From Pelagibacter sp052048135 (GTDB taxonomy: Bacteria; Pseudomonadota; Alphaproteobacteria; Pelagibacterales; Pelagibacteraceae), in the NCBI RefSeq assembly GCF_052048135.1, contig NZ_JBNAIM010000002.1, positions 372,001 to 436,000 of the forward strand: 64,000 bases of DNA, given 5' to 3'. Below are positions 1 to 9,692 of this stretch, piece by piece. A model generated the notes under the pieces. It saw only the letters and a program-made list of their open reading frames with translations. It searched no databases and had not been told where the DNA came from. Position numbers and translations under genes: made by a program. The stretch's first letter is position 1. The number at the start of each line of letters is the position of its first letter.

Positions 1-1
1 A

Positions 2-649
2 TTTCCGCAAGGTGACTGGGCACCTAAGTCAGCATTAATGGCATCTTATGCTTACTATACTCAAGACTATTATGGTGATGCAATTGCAGAGTTGGAAAGA
101 TTCATAATTGTTTACCCAAAACATAAAAATTTACAGTATGCTTATTATTTGTTGGCTATTTGTTACTACGAACAAATTGTGGATGAAAAAAAAGATTTAG
201 GAGCAATTATTCAGGCAAAAAAAAATTTTGAAATAATATTAAATAATTATCCAAATACCGAATATGCGATAGATGCTGATTTTAAATTAGATTTAATTGC
301 CGACATTTTGGCAGCTAAAGAAATGTATATAGGTAGGTATTATTTTGACAAAAAAAAATGGATCCCTGCAATTAATAGATTTAGAGAAATTATTGATAAT
401 TATGAAACAACAATTTATGCAGAAGAAGCTCTTCATAGATTGGTAGAGGTACATTATACCTTAGGTTTAATTGATGAAGCAGAGAAGTATGCTCAATTAT
501 TGGGATATAATTATAAATCTTCAACATGGTATAAAAACTCTTATAGTTTATTTGACAAGAATTATAAAATAAAAAAAAAAGAGAGATTTAAAACTTATAA
601 AAAAAAGAGCGGCGGTCTTCTTAAAAAATTTAAATCTCTAATTGAGTGA
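2..649 (+). CDS. bamD: Outer membrane assembly lipoprotein BamD, 5'-truncated by window edge
   Basis: BamD (formerly ComL/YfiO) is a TPR lipoprotein of the BAM complex that inserts beta-barrel proteins into the outer membrane. The frame is open from base 2 (residues FPQGDWAPKSAL ahead of the first internal Met at base 38), so the gene begins upstream and its signal peptide and lipobox Cys are not visible. The fragment shows BamD-type TPR helices: a YPKH turn, then a YAYYLLAICYYEQI segment, then repeated YAEEALHRLVEVHY-like helices. The tail is Lys-rich. The stop overlaps the region upstream of ligA. In this family the gene is essential for envelope biogenesis. Identification is from these motifs only. 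Confidence 0.9.
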   Translation, partial: FPQGDWAPKSALMASYAYYTQDYYGDAIAELERFIIVYPKHKNLQYAYYLLAICYYEQIVDEKKDLGAIIQAKKNFEIILNNYPNTEYAIDADFKLDLIADILAAKEMYIGRYYFDKKKWIPAINRFREIIDNYETTIYAEEALHRLVEVHYTLGLIDEAEKYAQLLGYNYKSSTWYKNSYSLFDKNYKIKKKERFKTYKKKSGGLLKKFKSLIE

Positions 650-650
650 G

Positions 651-2681
651 ATGGACAAGACTAAGATTAAAAAAAATTACTTAAAAAAAATACAAAAATT
701 AGTTAATCTTAATAAACACTATTATGACCTTAGCAAACCCTTGGTAGATGATAAAGAATATGATCAGATTAAAAAAGAAATTTTATTATTAGAGGCAAAA
801 CACGATTTTTTACATAGCGAGGAATCACCCTCAAAAAAAGTAGGTTTTAAACCCTCAAAAAATTTTAAAAAGGTTCAACATAAAGTTCCAATGCTTTCAC
901 TATCAAATGCTTTTGATGAAAAAGATTTAATTAATTATGAAAAAAAGATAATTAATTTTTTAAATGAGAAAAGTTCTTACGAAATAGAATATAGTGCTGA
1001 ACCTAAAATAGACGGTATTTCTGCCTCATTAACCTATAAAAGAGGAGAGTTTGCAATGGGCCTTTCGAGAGGAGATGGTAAAGAAGGTGAAGATATCACT
1101 CAGAATCTTAGAACAATAAATGATATTCCTAAAAATATTTTAGCAAAGGATTTTCCAACTGAAATTGATATTCGAGGGGAAATTTTTATTCAAAATAAAG
1201 ACTTTGAAAAATTAAAAGATAAATTTGCAAATCCAAGAAATGCTGCATCAGGATCATTGAGGCAAAAAAATCCTGATGATACAAAAAAGATACCACTCAA
1301 GTTCATTGCGTATACTTATGGATATGTGAATGAAATGAAAATTAAGAAACAAGATGAATATTTACGTAAATTGAGTGAGTGGGGATTTAAAATAAATCCA
1401 TTTAATAAAACAATAAAAGGTATAAAAAATTTAATGATAAATTATTCTGAAATTGAAAAAAATAGGAATGAGATTAATTTTGATATTGATGGCATTGTTT
1501 ACAAGATAAATTCTTTTGATTTACAAAAACGTTTAGGGAATGTTGCTAATTCCCCTCGATGGGCAATAGCACATAAATTTTCAGCTAATAATGGAGTTTC
1601 AACAATTTTAAATATTGATATTCAGATCGGTAGAACTGGAGCTTTGACTCCTGTTGCTAAAATTAAACCAATTAATATTGGAGGCGTAGTTGTATCTAAC
1701 GCTACTCTTCATAATGAGGATGAAATAATAAGAAAGGATATAAGAGTAAGTGATGTGGTTGTTGTAGAAAGAGCTGGAGATGTAATACCACATATAATTG
1801 AAGTTGATTTAAAAAAAAGAAAAAAAGATTCTCAAAAATATGTTTTTCCGACTAAATGTCCCTCATGTGGATCAGAAACAATTAAAGAATATAATTTAAC
1901 AACAAAAAAAAAAGATGCAGTCAGACGATGTTCAAGTGAAGGTTATGATTGTGAAAAGATGGCAATAGAAAAAATTAAACATTTTGTATCAAAAGAAGCG
2001 TTTAATATTGATGGTTTTGGAAAAAAAATTGTTGAAAATTTTTGGGATTTGAAAATGATAAGATTGCCTCAAGATATTTTTAATTTAGATTTTAAGAAAA
2101 TTGAAGAAATGGATGGTTGGGGAAAACAGTCAGTAGCAAATTTAAGATATTCAATTGAAGAAAAAAAAAATATTTCTTTTGAAAGATTTATATATTCTCT
2201 TGGCATTAGACATATAGGTTTTGAAAATGCAAAATTAATTTCAAAAACTTTAAAAAAGGCTGAAAATTTTATTAATCTTTCTAAAGATAAAAAAATAAAT
2301 GAGCTTTTAAACATTGATGGTATTGGAGAAACTCAAATAAATTCTTTAAAAAAATTTTTTCTTAACCAAACTAATCTCAAAGTTGTTAATAGCCTTCAAA
2401 AAATTCTTAAAATAAATAATGCAATAGAAAATAAAAAGGATGGTATTTTAAGTAATAAAACTTTTATGTTCACTGGTAAATTACAAGGTATCAGTAGAGC
2501 TGAGGCTAAATCTTTAATTGAAAAGAATTCTGGAACAATTGTGAGCAATGTATCAAAAAAACTTGATTATTTAATAATTGGAGAAAAGCCAACAAAACGA
2601 AAAGTAGAAACTGCAAAGGAATTAAAAATAAAAATTTTGAAACAGGCTGAATGGTTTAATTTATTAAATAAAACTAGCTAA
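651..2681 (+). CDS. ligA: NAD-dependent DNA ligase LigA
   Basis: Seals nicks in replication and repair using NAD+ as adenylate donor. The adenylation motif KIDG lies at about residues 119-122 of the ATG-started protein (nucleophile Lys119). Further nucleotidyltransferase motifs follow (SRGDGKEGEDIT; NPRNAASGSLRQ). The OB domain is followed by a four-Cys zinc finger (CPSCG ... RRCSSEGYDC), helix-hairpin-helix repeats (IDGFGKKIV, MDGWGKQSV, IDGIGETQI) and a C-terminal BRCT domain starting near FMFTGKL. Length of about 676 residues matches the family. An in-frame TTG at 642 lies 3 codons upstream; ATG 651 was preferred. The 3' end overlaps the convergent aminopeptidase gene by 18 bases, so neither gene has room for its own terminator. 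Confidence 0.97.
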   Translation: MDKTKIKKNYLKKIQKLVNLNKHYYDLSKPLVDDKEYDQIKKEILLLEAKHDFLHSEESPSKKVGFKPSKNFKKVQHKVPMLSLSNAFDEKDLINYEKKIINFLNEKSSYEIEYSAEPKIDGISASLTYKRGEFAMGLSRGDGKEGEDITQNLRTINDIPKNILAKDFPTEIDIRGEIFIQNKDFEKLKDKFANPRNAASGSLRQKNPDDTKKIPLKFIAYTYGYVNEMKIKKQDEYLRKLSEWGFKINPFNKTIKGIKNLMINYSEIEKNRNEINFDIDGIVYKINSFDLQKRLGNVANSPRWAIAHKFSANNGVSTILNIDIQIGRTGALTPVAKIKPINIGGVVVSNATLHNEDEIIRKDIRVSDVVVVERAGDVIPHIIEVDLKKRKKDSQKYVFPTKCPSCGSETIKEYNLTTKKKDAVRRCSSEGYDCEKMAIEKIKHFVSKEAFNIDGFGKKIVENFWDLKMIRLPQDIFNLDFKKIEEMDGWGKQSVANLRYSIEEKKNISFERFIYSLGIRHIGFENAKLISKTLKKAENFINLSKDKKINELLNIDGIGETQINSLKKFFLNQTNLKVVNSLQKILKINNAIENKKDGILSNKTFMFTGKLQGISRAEAKSLIEKNSGTIVSNVSKKLDYLIIGEKPTKRKVETAKELKIKILKQAEWFNLLNKTS

Positions 2682-4361
2682 CCATTTTTTTTCATTAAAA
2701 TTTAGATATTTACTGAGTTTAGTGTAATTATCTAAGTTATATCTAAAAAGATAATTTTTTTCTTTATTTGTAAGTAAATTGTAATCAATTAAATCTTTAT
2801 CAATCGGAGCTAATGTTAAGTTCTCAAAGTAAAGTTTATTTTTTTTCTTTTTAACATAAATTAAGTTTTCAATACGAATGCCAAATAAGTTTTTTTTATA
2901 ATAACCAGGTTCATTACTTAAAATCATTCCCTCACGAATTTTAATTTTGTTAAATTTAGAAATTGCTTGTGGACCTTCATGCACATTTAAAAAAAAACCT
3001 ACACCGTGACCTGTTCCGTGTTCGTAATCTAAATTAATTTCTTTTAGATATTTTCTGGCCTTTATATCAATTATTTTACCAGTCGTATGATTGTTCAAAT
3101 TTGAATTTACTACTGCAATGTGACCTTTTAGAACTCTTGTAAAAATATTTTTGATATTTTCTTTAGGTGTTGAAAAACAAATTGTACGAGTAACATCAGT
3201 AGTGCCATATTTATATTGACCACCTGAGTCACATAAAAAGATATCTTTTTTGTTTATTTTTTTGGTATTTTTTTTTGTTGCTCTGTAGTGGACTATCGCA
3301 GCATTACCGCCCGTTCCAGCAATAGTATTAAAGCTAGGAAATAAGTAATCTTTATTTTTTTTTCTAAAAAATTCTAACTTATTTTGTGCATCAAATTCAC
3401 TAATTTTTTTTTTATTAATTTTTTTTATCCAATAAATAAATTTTGTAAGTGCAACACCGTCAATAATATGAGCATTAATCATATTCTTAATTTCTTTTTT
3501 ATTTTTAATTGATTTGTATAAGTAAATTGGATCTTCTTTTTTCAAAATTTTAAATTTATTTTTTAAAATATCTTCGTAGAATATTGAACAGGTTTTTTTA
3601 TCGATTATAACTTTTTCACCTTTAAGTGTAAAAATTAAATCTTTAAAATTTTTTGGGTCAATAATTTGCGATGATTTCAATTTTTTTTCATGGATCAATT
3701 TTGAAGCCTTATTTTTTTTTGAAATCAAATAAAGATTATTTTTTTTATCAATCAATAAATGACAGTTAGGTATGGGACTATTTGGGTTGTCCCAGCCTCT
3801 AATATTAAGTAGCCATGCAACATTTTCAGGTGCAGTAATAAATAAAAAATCTGACTTATTTTTTTTGATGTAATTAATGACTTTAAAAATTTTTTTTTTA
3901 TAATTTTCTCCAACAATTTTATTCTCCAATGAATAAAAAGATTTATTTGATTTAGAGCTTTTTTTATAAATTTCATCCACTAAATTTTTCTTAATAATTT
4001 TGATTTTATTATGTTTATAAAAAAATTTTCTTATTTGTTCTGAAGTAAATATTTTTGGATCTATGCCCAGTGTGAGGTTTTTAAACAATTTACAATTAAA
4101 AATATTGTTATAGTTAACAATCTTGAAATTATTTGCAGATTCTTTTTGTGCTTGAATTGTGTATCTTCCATCAACAAATAAATAATTTTTATTTTTTAAA
4201 ATAATTGAATAGCCAGCTGACCCTGAGAAATTTGAAATTATTTTCAATCTGTCTTCTTCAGAATATTCTGAAAAAAACTGGTCATTTTTTGGTATGACAT
4301 AACCATCAATTTTATATTTTTTGAATTTTTTAACTAAAATTTTTATTCTTTTTTTAATCAT
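2664..4361 (-). CDS. pepP: Xaa-Pro aminopeptidase (M24B family)
   Basis: Cytosolic metallopeptidase removing N-terminal residues that precede proline. It has two N-terminal creatinase-like domains and a C-terminal pita-bread catalytic domain. The expected metal ligands are all visible: Asp378 and Asp389 (DSGGQYKYGTTDVTRT), His452 (HGTGHGVGFF), Glu484 (SNEPGYY) and Glu498 (GIRIENL). At 565 residues it is the long eukaryote-like aminopeptidase P form, which is common in alphaproteobacteria. It is unusually Lys- and Asn-rich. Its start overlaps the uvrD stop by 4 bases (ATGA), which suggests co-transcription with uvrD and translational coupling. Residue choice supports aminopeptidase P rather than methionine aminopeptidase. 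The symbol is by family. Confidence 0.92.
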   Translation of the reverse strand: MIKKRIKILVKKFKKYKIDGYVIPKNDQFFSEYSEEDRLKIISNFSGSAGYSIILKNKNYLFVDGRYTIQAQKESANNFKIVNYNNIFNCKLFKNLTLGIDPKIFTSEQIRKFFYKHNKIKIIKKNLVDEIYKKSSKSNKSFYSLENKIVGENYKKKIFKVINYIKKNKSDFLFITAPENVAWLLNIRGWDNPNSPIPNCHLLIDKKNNLYLISKKNKASKLIHEKKLKSSQIIDPKNFKDLIFTLKGEKVIIDKKTCSIFYEDILKNKFKILKKEDPIYLYKSIKNKKEIKNMINAHIIDGVALTKFIYWIKKINKKKISEFDAQNKLEFFRKKNKDYLFPSFNTIAGTGGNAAIVHYRATKKNTKKINKKDIFLCDSGGQYKYGTTDVTRTICFSTPKENIKNIFTRVLKGHIAVVNSNLNNHTTGKIIDIKARKYLKEINLDYEHGTGHGVGFFLNVHEGPQAISKFNKIKIREGMILSNEPGYYKKNLFGIRIENLIYVKKKKNKLYFENLTLAPIDKDLIDYNLLTNKEKNYLFRYNLDNYTKLSKYLNFNEKKWLASFI

Positions 4362-6391
4362 TTAATTCTTTTTTGATATCTAATCCACCCAGGACTATTT
4401 ATGTTGTTTTCATTATCAAAATCCTGATTAAATTCAAATTCATCTAGATTATCTTTATTTTCATCAAAAAAAGAATTTTTTTCTAAATATTTTTCAGGAA
4501 GTTCATCAATAAATCTTGAAGCCATACTATCAATCCAATCACCTTGATAAAATCTATTCATTGAAAAAGATATAATCACTTTTTTCTTTGCTCGCGTTAA
4601 ACCCACATAGGCCAATCTTCTTTCCTCCTCTAAGCCATTTTGACCCTTTTCCTCAATTGACTTTTGATGTGGAAAAAGTCCTTCCTCCCAACCTGGCAAA
4701 AAAACTACATCAAATTCAAGACCTTTGGCTGCATGCATAGTCATCATATTGATTTTTTCACCTTCCCACTCTTGATCAACTGATGTTGCTAAAGACACAT
4801 GTTCTAAAAAGCTCTCTAAATTATCAAACTCTTTCATTGCACTTAATAACTCCTTAATATTTTCTAGTCTGTTTTCGTTTTCTAAGTCTTTTTTGTTTTT
4901 GAGCATTGCAGAATATCCTGACTCATCAAGAATTGTCTGTAGTAATTTTACGTGGCTCATATTTTTGATCCTCATATCATTTCTCCATTTTGAGAGTAAG
5001 TCTAAAAAAGAAGACAATCCAATTTTTGCTTTTGGCTTAATTAAGTTTTCTTGAATCATTTTTCTTGATGAGGTCTCTAAACAAATTTTTTGTATTTTTG
5101 AATACTCGTGTATATTTTTGATAGTACTATCTCCAATAGAACGTTTTGGATTATTAACAATTCTTTCAAAAGCCAAATCATCTCTTTCTTGATAAACTAA
5201 TCTTAAATAGCCAACACAGTCTTTTATTTCAGCTCTTTCATAAAATTTAATTCCACCTAAAATTCTATATGGCATTCCAATTTTTAAAAATCTTTCCTCA
5301 AATTCTCTAGTTTGGAATATAGCTCTAACAAGAATAGTGATGTTGTTATATGAATAATCTTTTTTAATATTCTCAATTTCATCTGAAATTCCTATGGCTT
5401 CATCTTTTCCATTTTTGTAGCAATTTAATTTTACTAGCTCACCTTCTTCCATTGTAGTTTTTAATGTTTTACCAACTCTATTTTGATTATTTGAAATTAA
5501 ATTAGATGCTACAGACAAAATATTTTCCGTTGATCTATAATTTTCCTCTAACCTAATTACTTTTGTATTTTCATACACTTGATCAAATTCTAAAAAATTT
5601 TTTATTTCAGCACCTCTCCAACTATAGATTGATTGATCATCATCACCCACACAACATATATTCTTATTTTTTTCTGAGAGTAATTTTAACCATTTGCTTT
5701 GAATAAAATTTGTATCTTGATATTCATCAACAAGAATATATTTAAAGTTTTTTGAATAAATCTCCCTAATATCTAAATTTTTCTCTAAAATTTTAACAGA
5801 ATGTAAAATTAAATCCCCAAAATCACATGAATTTAAATCAGTAAGTTTTTGCTGATAAATTTTATAAATTGGCAAAATTGTTTTCTCATAAATATCTTTT
5901 TTTCCCAAAACAACTTCATCAGGATAAAACCCTTTATTTTTCCATCGATCAATTATTGCTAAAATATAACGTGGAGCTAACTGTTTGATATCAATATTTT
6001 CTGATTTACAAATATTTTTAACAAGTCTTATTTGATCATCAGTATCAATAATTGTAAAATTTGAATTTAGATTTACTGCTGGAGCATGTTTTCGTAAGAG
6101 TTTAGCACAAATAGAATGAAAAGTTCCTAGCCATGACAATCCAGTGGCACTTGAGCCTAGAATTTTGCTTACTCTTATCTGCATTTCTTTTGCCGCTTTA
6201 TTTGTAAATGTGACTGCTAAAATTTGGTTAGGAAAAGCTTTTTTTTCTCTAATAATATTGGCTATTCTTGTTGTGAGAACTTTGGTTTTACCTGATCCAG
6301 CCCCAGCCACTATTAATAGAGGCCCATCAAGATGCATTACGGCCTCTTTTTGAGCTTTGTTAAGATTTTTTAAATATTCAGAGTTTAACAT
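4358..6391 (-). CDS. uvrD: ATP-dependent DNA helicase UvrD/PcrA (superfamily 1)
   Basis: A 3'-5' DNA helicase acting in nucleotide excision repair and removal of stalled complexes. Walker A GAGSGKT is at residues 30-36. Other SF1A motifs follow in order: AVTFTNKAAKEM (Ia), LVDEYQDTN (II), VGDDDQSIYSWRGA (III), RLEENYRS (IV), MTMHAAKGLEF (V) and EEERRLAYVGLTRAKK (VI). The C-terminus is acidic and Asn-rich and then basic, shorter than in E. coli UvrD (677 versus about 720 residues). The gene is the first of a two-gene unit with the downstream aminopeptidase. It diverges from the AsmA-like gene across about 30 bases, so the two promoters must lie close together or inside the coding starts. Confidence 0.96.
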   Translation of the reverse strand: MLNSEYLKNLNKAQKEAVMHLDGPLLIVAGAGSGKTKVLTTRIANIIREKKAFPNQILAVTFTNKAAKEMQIRVSKILGSSATGLSWLGTFHSICAKLLRKHAPAVNLNSNFTIIDTDDQIRLVKNICKSENIDIKQLAPRYILAIIDRWKNKGFYPDEVVLGKKDIYEKTILPIYKIYQQKLTDLNSCDFGDLILHSVKILEKNLDIREIYSKNFKYILVDEYQDTNFIQSKWLKLLSEKNKNICCVGDDDQSIYSWRGAEIKNFLEFDQVYENTKVIRLEENYRSTENILSVASNLISNNQNRVGKTLKTTMEEGELVKLNCYKNGKDEAIGISDEIENIKKDYSYNNITILVRAIFQTREFEERFLKIGMPYRILGGIKFYERAEIKDCVGYLRLVYQERDDLAFERIVNNPKRSIGDSTIKNIHEYSKIQKICLETSSRKMIQENLIKPKAKIGLSSFLDLLSKWRNDMRIKNMSHVKLLQTILDESGYSAMLKNKKDLENENRLENIKELLSAMKEFDNLESFLEHVSLATSVDQEWEGEKINMMTMHAAKGLEFDVVFLPGWEEGLFPHQKSIEEKGQNGLEEERRLAYVGLTRAKKKVIISFSMNRFYQGDWIDSMASRFIDELPEKYLEKNSFFDENKDNLDEFEFNQDFDNENNINSPGWIRYQKRIK

Positions 6392-6423
6392 TTTTAATTT
6401 TAAATTATAACTTGTCCAAATTT

Positions 6424-7878
6424 ATGAGAAAACAAAATTTATCGTTTAAACAAATTGGAAAACAAATTCTATCTATAAATACTCTAATAGAAAGTTATTT
6501 TAATAAATTAAGACAATTTATATTAAATCTTAAAAAATTTAAATTTGATAAGAATAATAGAGTTTTTTTAGGATTAGTTGCAATTGTTTTTTTGACGCTT
6601 ATATATTTCTTAATCCCATCTGCCTATAATAAAAATTTAATTCAAGCAGAAATAGAGAATCAAATATTTCAAAAATATCAAATTAATATTAAATTTAATA
6701 ATAAGCTAAATTATAATTTATTTCAAATATTAAACAATGAAAAAGAAATAGGAATAGTTAAAAATTTTAAAATATTTATAAGCTTTAAAAATTTTTTTAA
6801 GATAAATCAAATTCAAACTTTAGATTTAATATTTGATAAAACTGATTTTAATATTAAAAAAAATGACTTAGATTTTTTTGTTAATCTTATGAAAATAGAA
6901 CCTAGTAAGAATAAAATTGTCATAAAGAAAAGTAATATTTTTTTCCGAAATGAAAATGATGAAGTTTTATTTATAAATCAAATTAAAGATAGTTCATTTT
7001 ATTTTGACATACAAAACTTAAAAAATGTCTTAAGTTCAAAAAATAAAGTTTTTAATGTTCCATATAAATTTTTAATAAAAAACGATAAGTTAAATAAAGA
7101 ATTAGAGATTAAATTAGACTCAAATAAATTAGTTCTTAAAATTGAAAATAAAACTAATTATAGCAATCAAGAAAAGGAAGGCACTCTAAAGATTACTTTT
7201 AAAAATAGAAACAATTTATTTAATTACGAAATAAAAGAAAATTCTTTAAATTTTAATTTAAAAGATACAAATAAAATTTATTCTGGATTGTTAGAATTTA
7301 AACCATTTTATTTAGAGTCAGATTTGATCTATCAAGCATTAAATCTAAAAGATTTCTTTAACCCTATTTTAATGGAAATCTTTAAATCCCAGATTTTTAA
7401 CAATCAAAATTTGAACGCTAATATAAATTTTAAAGTAAAAAAAATATACGATTTTGACAGGTTTTCTAACTTGTCTTTAAAATTAAAAGTTGAACAAGGA
7501 AAAATGATTTTTTCAAATTCAAAAATTAAATGGAAAGATAATCTAGATTTAAGTTTTGAAGATACTTTACTTAATTTTGAAGATGATAAAATTAGCCTTA
7601 ATGGCAAAATGACAGTTAATATAAATGACAAAGATGATTTTTATAAATCTTTTCAAATAAATAAAGAATTAAGAAAAGATTTAAAAAAGATAGAATTTGA
7701 TTTTAATTTTGATTTTAATGAAAACAAAGTTTATTTTGATAATTTAAGGTTTGATAATAAAACCAATGAAAATTTAGAAAAATTTATAACTGAATTTAAT
7801 TCAAATGATGAAAAATTTTTTAATAAGATAACCTTCAAAACTTTTATAAATAAAATTATCCAAGCTTATTTTGGATAG
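6424..7878 (+). CDS. Putative AsmA-like single-pass envelope protein
   Basis: Function not recognised with certainty. The start was set at ATG 6424; a TTG 12 bases upstream is also in frame. After about 45 basic cytosolic residues there is one clear membrane segment (VFLGLVAIVFLTLIYFLIP). About 400 residues of periplasmic, beta-rich, Lys/Asn/Phe-rich sequence follow. This arrangement, and the repeated alternating polar/apolar strands, resemble AsmA-family proteins implicated in lipid transport or outer membrane homeostasis, but no diagnostic motif is visible. Codon use is extremely A/T-rich, like its neighbours. The last 13 bases overlap the 3' end of convergent fumC. Confidence 0.6.
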   Translation: MRKQNLSFKQIGKQILSINTLIESYFNKLRQFILNLKKFKFDKNNRVFLGLVAIVFLTLIYFLIPSAYNKNLIQAEIENQIFQKYQINIKFNNKLNYNLFQILNNEKEIGIVKNFKIFISFKNFFKINQIQTLDLIFDKTDFNIKKNDLDFFVNLMKIEPSKNKIVIKKSNIFFRNENDEVLFINQIKDSSFYFDIQNLKNVLSSKNKVFNVPYKFLIKNDKLNKELEIKLDSNKLVLKIENKTNYSNQEKEGTLKITFKNRNNLFNYEIKENSLNFNLKDTNKIYSGLLEFKPFYLESDLIYQALNLKDFFNPILMEIFKSQIFNNQNLNANINFKVKKIYDFDRFSNLSLKLKVEQGKMIFSNSKIKWKDNLDLSFEDTLLNFEDDKISLNGKMTVNINDKDDFYKSFQINKELRKDLKKIEFDFNFDFNENKVYFDNLRFDNKTNENLEKFITEFNSNDEKFFNKITFKTFINKIIQAYFG

Positions 7879-9254
7879 ATCATTTTTTTAGGATCAACGA
7901 TTTTGTCAAAATCTTTTTCGTTAATTAATTTTGTTTTTATAGCTTCTTGTTTTAACGTTGTTCCATTCTTCAAAGCTGTTTTTGCGATTTTTGCCGCATT
8001 ATCATAACCAATATGAGGTGCCAAAGCAGTAACTAACATTAAAGAGTTATCTAAAAATTTTTTTATTTTAATTTTATCAGCTTTAATTCCTTTAACACAA
8101 TATAGTGAAAAATTTTTTGTACTATCAGCTAACAAATCAATAGATTGAAGTATGTTGTGAGCGATTAGTGGTTTGAAAACATTTAGTTCAAAATGTCCAT
8201 GTGAACCTGCCATTGTAATACCATTGTGATTACCTATAACTTTTACACAAACCATGGTTACTGCTTCAGATTGAGTTGGGTTAACTTTACCAGGCATAAT
8301 TGATGAACCAGGTTCATTTGCAGGTAGAATGATTTCACCATACCCAGCTCTTGGTCCAGATCCTAAAAATCTTATATCATTAGCAACTTTCATCAAACAA
8401 ACAGCTGTAGTATTTAAAGTGCCAGAAAAATTTACTATTTCATCATGTGCAGCTAATGCAGCAAATTTATTTTTTGTTGGTTTAAATGGTAATTTAGTAA
8501 TTTTTTTAATTTCATTAATTATCTTTTTGTCAAAGCCTTTTCTACTATTAATTCCTGTTCCAACAGCAGTTCCTCCTTGGGCTAAAAAATAAATTTCTTT
8601 TAAAGCATTTTTAATTCTACCAATGCAATCTTCCAATTGAGATTGATATCCTGAAAATTCTTGGCCTAAAGATAAGGGGGTAGCATCTTGAAGATGAGTT
8701 CTGCCAACTTTTATTATATTTTTAAATTGAGAAACTTTTTTTTTTAATTCTTTATTTAACAATTCTAATGATGGTAATAGTTTGTTTTTAGTTTCAAGAG
8801 CTATTGCGATATGCATTGCAGTGGGAAATACATCATTTGTAGATTGAGATTTATTTACATGATCATTTGGATGAACAGGTTTTTTTGTGCCTTTTTTCCC
8901 TCCAAGAATTTCAATAGCTCTATTAGCAATAACTTCATTTACATTCATATTTGTTTGAGTGCCAGAGCCTGTCTGCCAAACTTTTAATGGAAAATGCTCA
9001 TCTAATTTACCACTAATTACTTCATTCGATGCTTTCACAATTGCATTAGAGATATTTGGTAAAATCTGTTTTTCTTTTCTGTGAACAATAGCTGCTGCTT
9101 TTTTAATTATTGCAATAGATTTTATAAGAATCGGTCTAACTAAAAATTCACCGATGTCGAAATATTTTTTTGATCTTTGAGTTGATGCACCCCAATATTT
9201 ATCGTCTGGAACACTGATTTTTCCAATGCTATCGAACTCTTTTCTTAATTTCAT
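7866..9254 (-). CDS. fumC: Class II fumarate hydratase
   Basis: Interconverts fumarate and L-malate in the TCA cycle without an iron-sulfur cluster. The fumarase/aspartase signature GSSIMPGKVNP begins at about residue 316 and carries the catalytic loop Ser. The other superfamily regions are present: GSGTQTNMNVNEV near residue 97 and the HPNDHVNKSQSTND segment, then VGRTHLQDATP. Length of 462 matches FumC. HPNDHVN and the TAxxPHIGYD tail favour fumarase over aspartase. It is divergent from the pyrophosphohydrolase gene across 66 bases, which must hold both promoters. An oxygen-stable fumarase suits an obligately aerobic surface bacterium. Confidence 0.96.
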   Translation of the reverse strand: MKLRKEFDSIGKISVPDDKYWGASTQRSKKYFDIGEFLVRPILIKSIAIIKKAAAIVHRKEKQILPNISNAIVKASNEVISGKLDEHFPLKVWQTGSGTQTNMNVNEVIANRAIEILGGKKGTKKPVHPNDHVNKSQSTNDVFPTAMHIAIALETKNKLLPSLELLNKELKKKVSQFKNIIKVGRTHLQDATPLSLGQEFSGYQSQLEDCIGRIKNALKEIYFLAQGGTAVGTGINSRKGFDKKIINEIKKITKLPFKPTKNKFAALAAHDEIVNFSGTLNTTAVCLMKVANDIRFLGSGPRAGYGEIILPANEPGSSIMPGKVNPTQSEAVTMVCVKVIGNHNGITMAGSHGHFELNVFKPLIAHNILQSIDLLADSTKNFSLYCVKGIKADKIKIKKFLDNSLMLVTALAPHIGYDNAAKIAKTALKNGTTLKQEAIKTKLINEKDFDKIVDPKKMIYPK

Positions 9255-9320
9255 GAATTATATTTCTTAAAGTATATACAGTAGATATATATTACTTTTA
9301 TTTAAACTTACAGGAGCAAA

Positions 9321-9692
9321 ATGACAAATTTTGATAAAGTAGGAACTTTTATGAAAACTTTTGGCCAAGAAGTTAAAATAAAACCCTCATTTAGCACAGA
9401 TAAAATTAACAAACTAAGGCTCGATTTAATTAAAGAGGAACTCAGCGAGCTAACAGAGGCAATGAACAATAAAGATTTATTAGAGGTTGCTGATGCATTA
9501 ACAGATATTCTTTATGTTACTTATGGAGCAGGGCATGCGTTTGGTATTAATCTTGATAAATGTTTTGAAGAGGTTCAAAATTCAAACATGAGTAAATTAG
9601 ATGAAAATGGCAAGCCAATTTATAATGAACATGGAAAAGTAATGAAAGGTCCTAATTACTTTAGGCCCGACCTTTCGAAGTTTGTTAAATGA
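9321..9692 (+). CDS. MazG/PRA-PH-like nucleotide pyrophosphohydrolase
   Basis: Small all-alpha NTP pyrophosphatase fold (123 residues). The metal-binding signature is visible: EELSE followed by a helix with EVADALTDILY, the ExxE...ExxD pattern that binds Mg2+ in MazG, HisE and dUTPase-type enzymes. An SD-like AGGAGC lies just before the ATG. The C-terminal half (KLDENGKPIYNEHGKVMKGPNYFRPDL) is typical of the phosphoribosyl-ATP pyrophosphohydrolase-like proteins that act as housecleaning enzymes rather than in histidine synthesis; no his genes are nearby. The true substrate is not deducible. The end overlaps convergent nadC by 8 bases. Confidence 0.82.
   Translation: MTNFDKVGTFMKTFGQEVKIKPSFSTDKINKLRLDLIKEELSELTEAMNNKDLLEVADALTDILYVTYGAGHAFGINLDKCFEEVQNSNMSKLDENGKPIYNEHGKVMKGPNYFRPDLSKFVK

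Noticed and set aside
642..650. TTG start of ligA at 642
   Set aside because: In frame, but ATG 651 is a stronger start codon and the extra three residues are not conserved; the TTG cannot be excluded.
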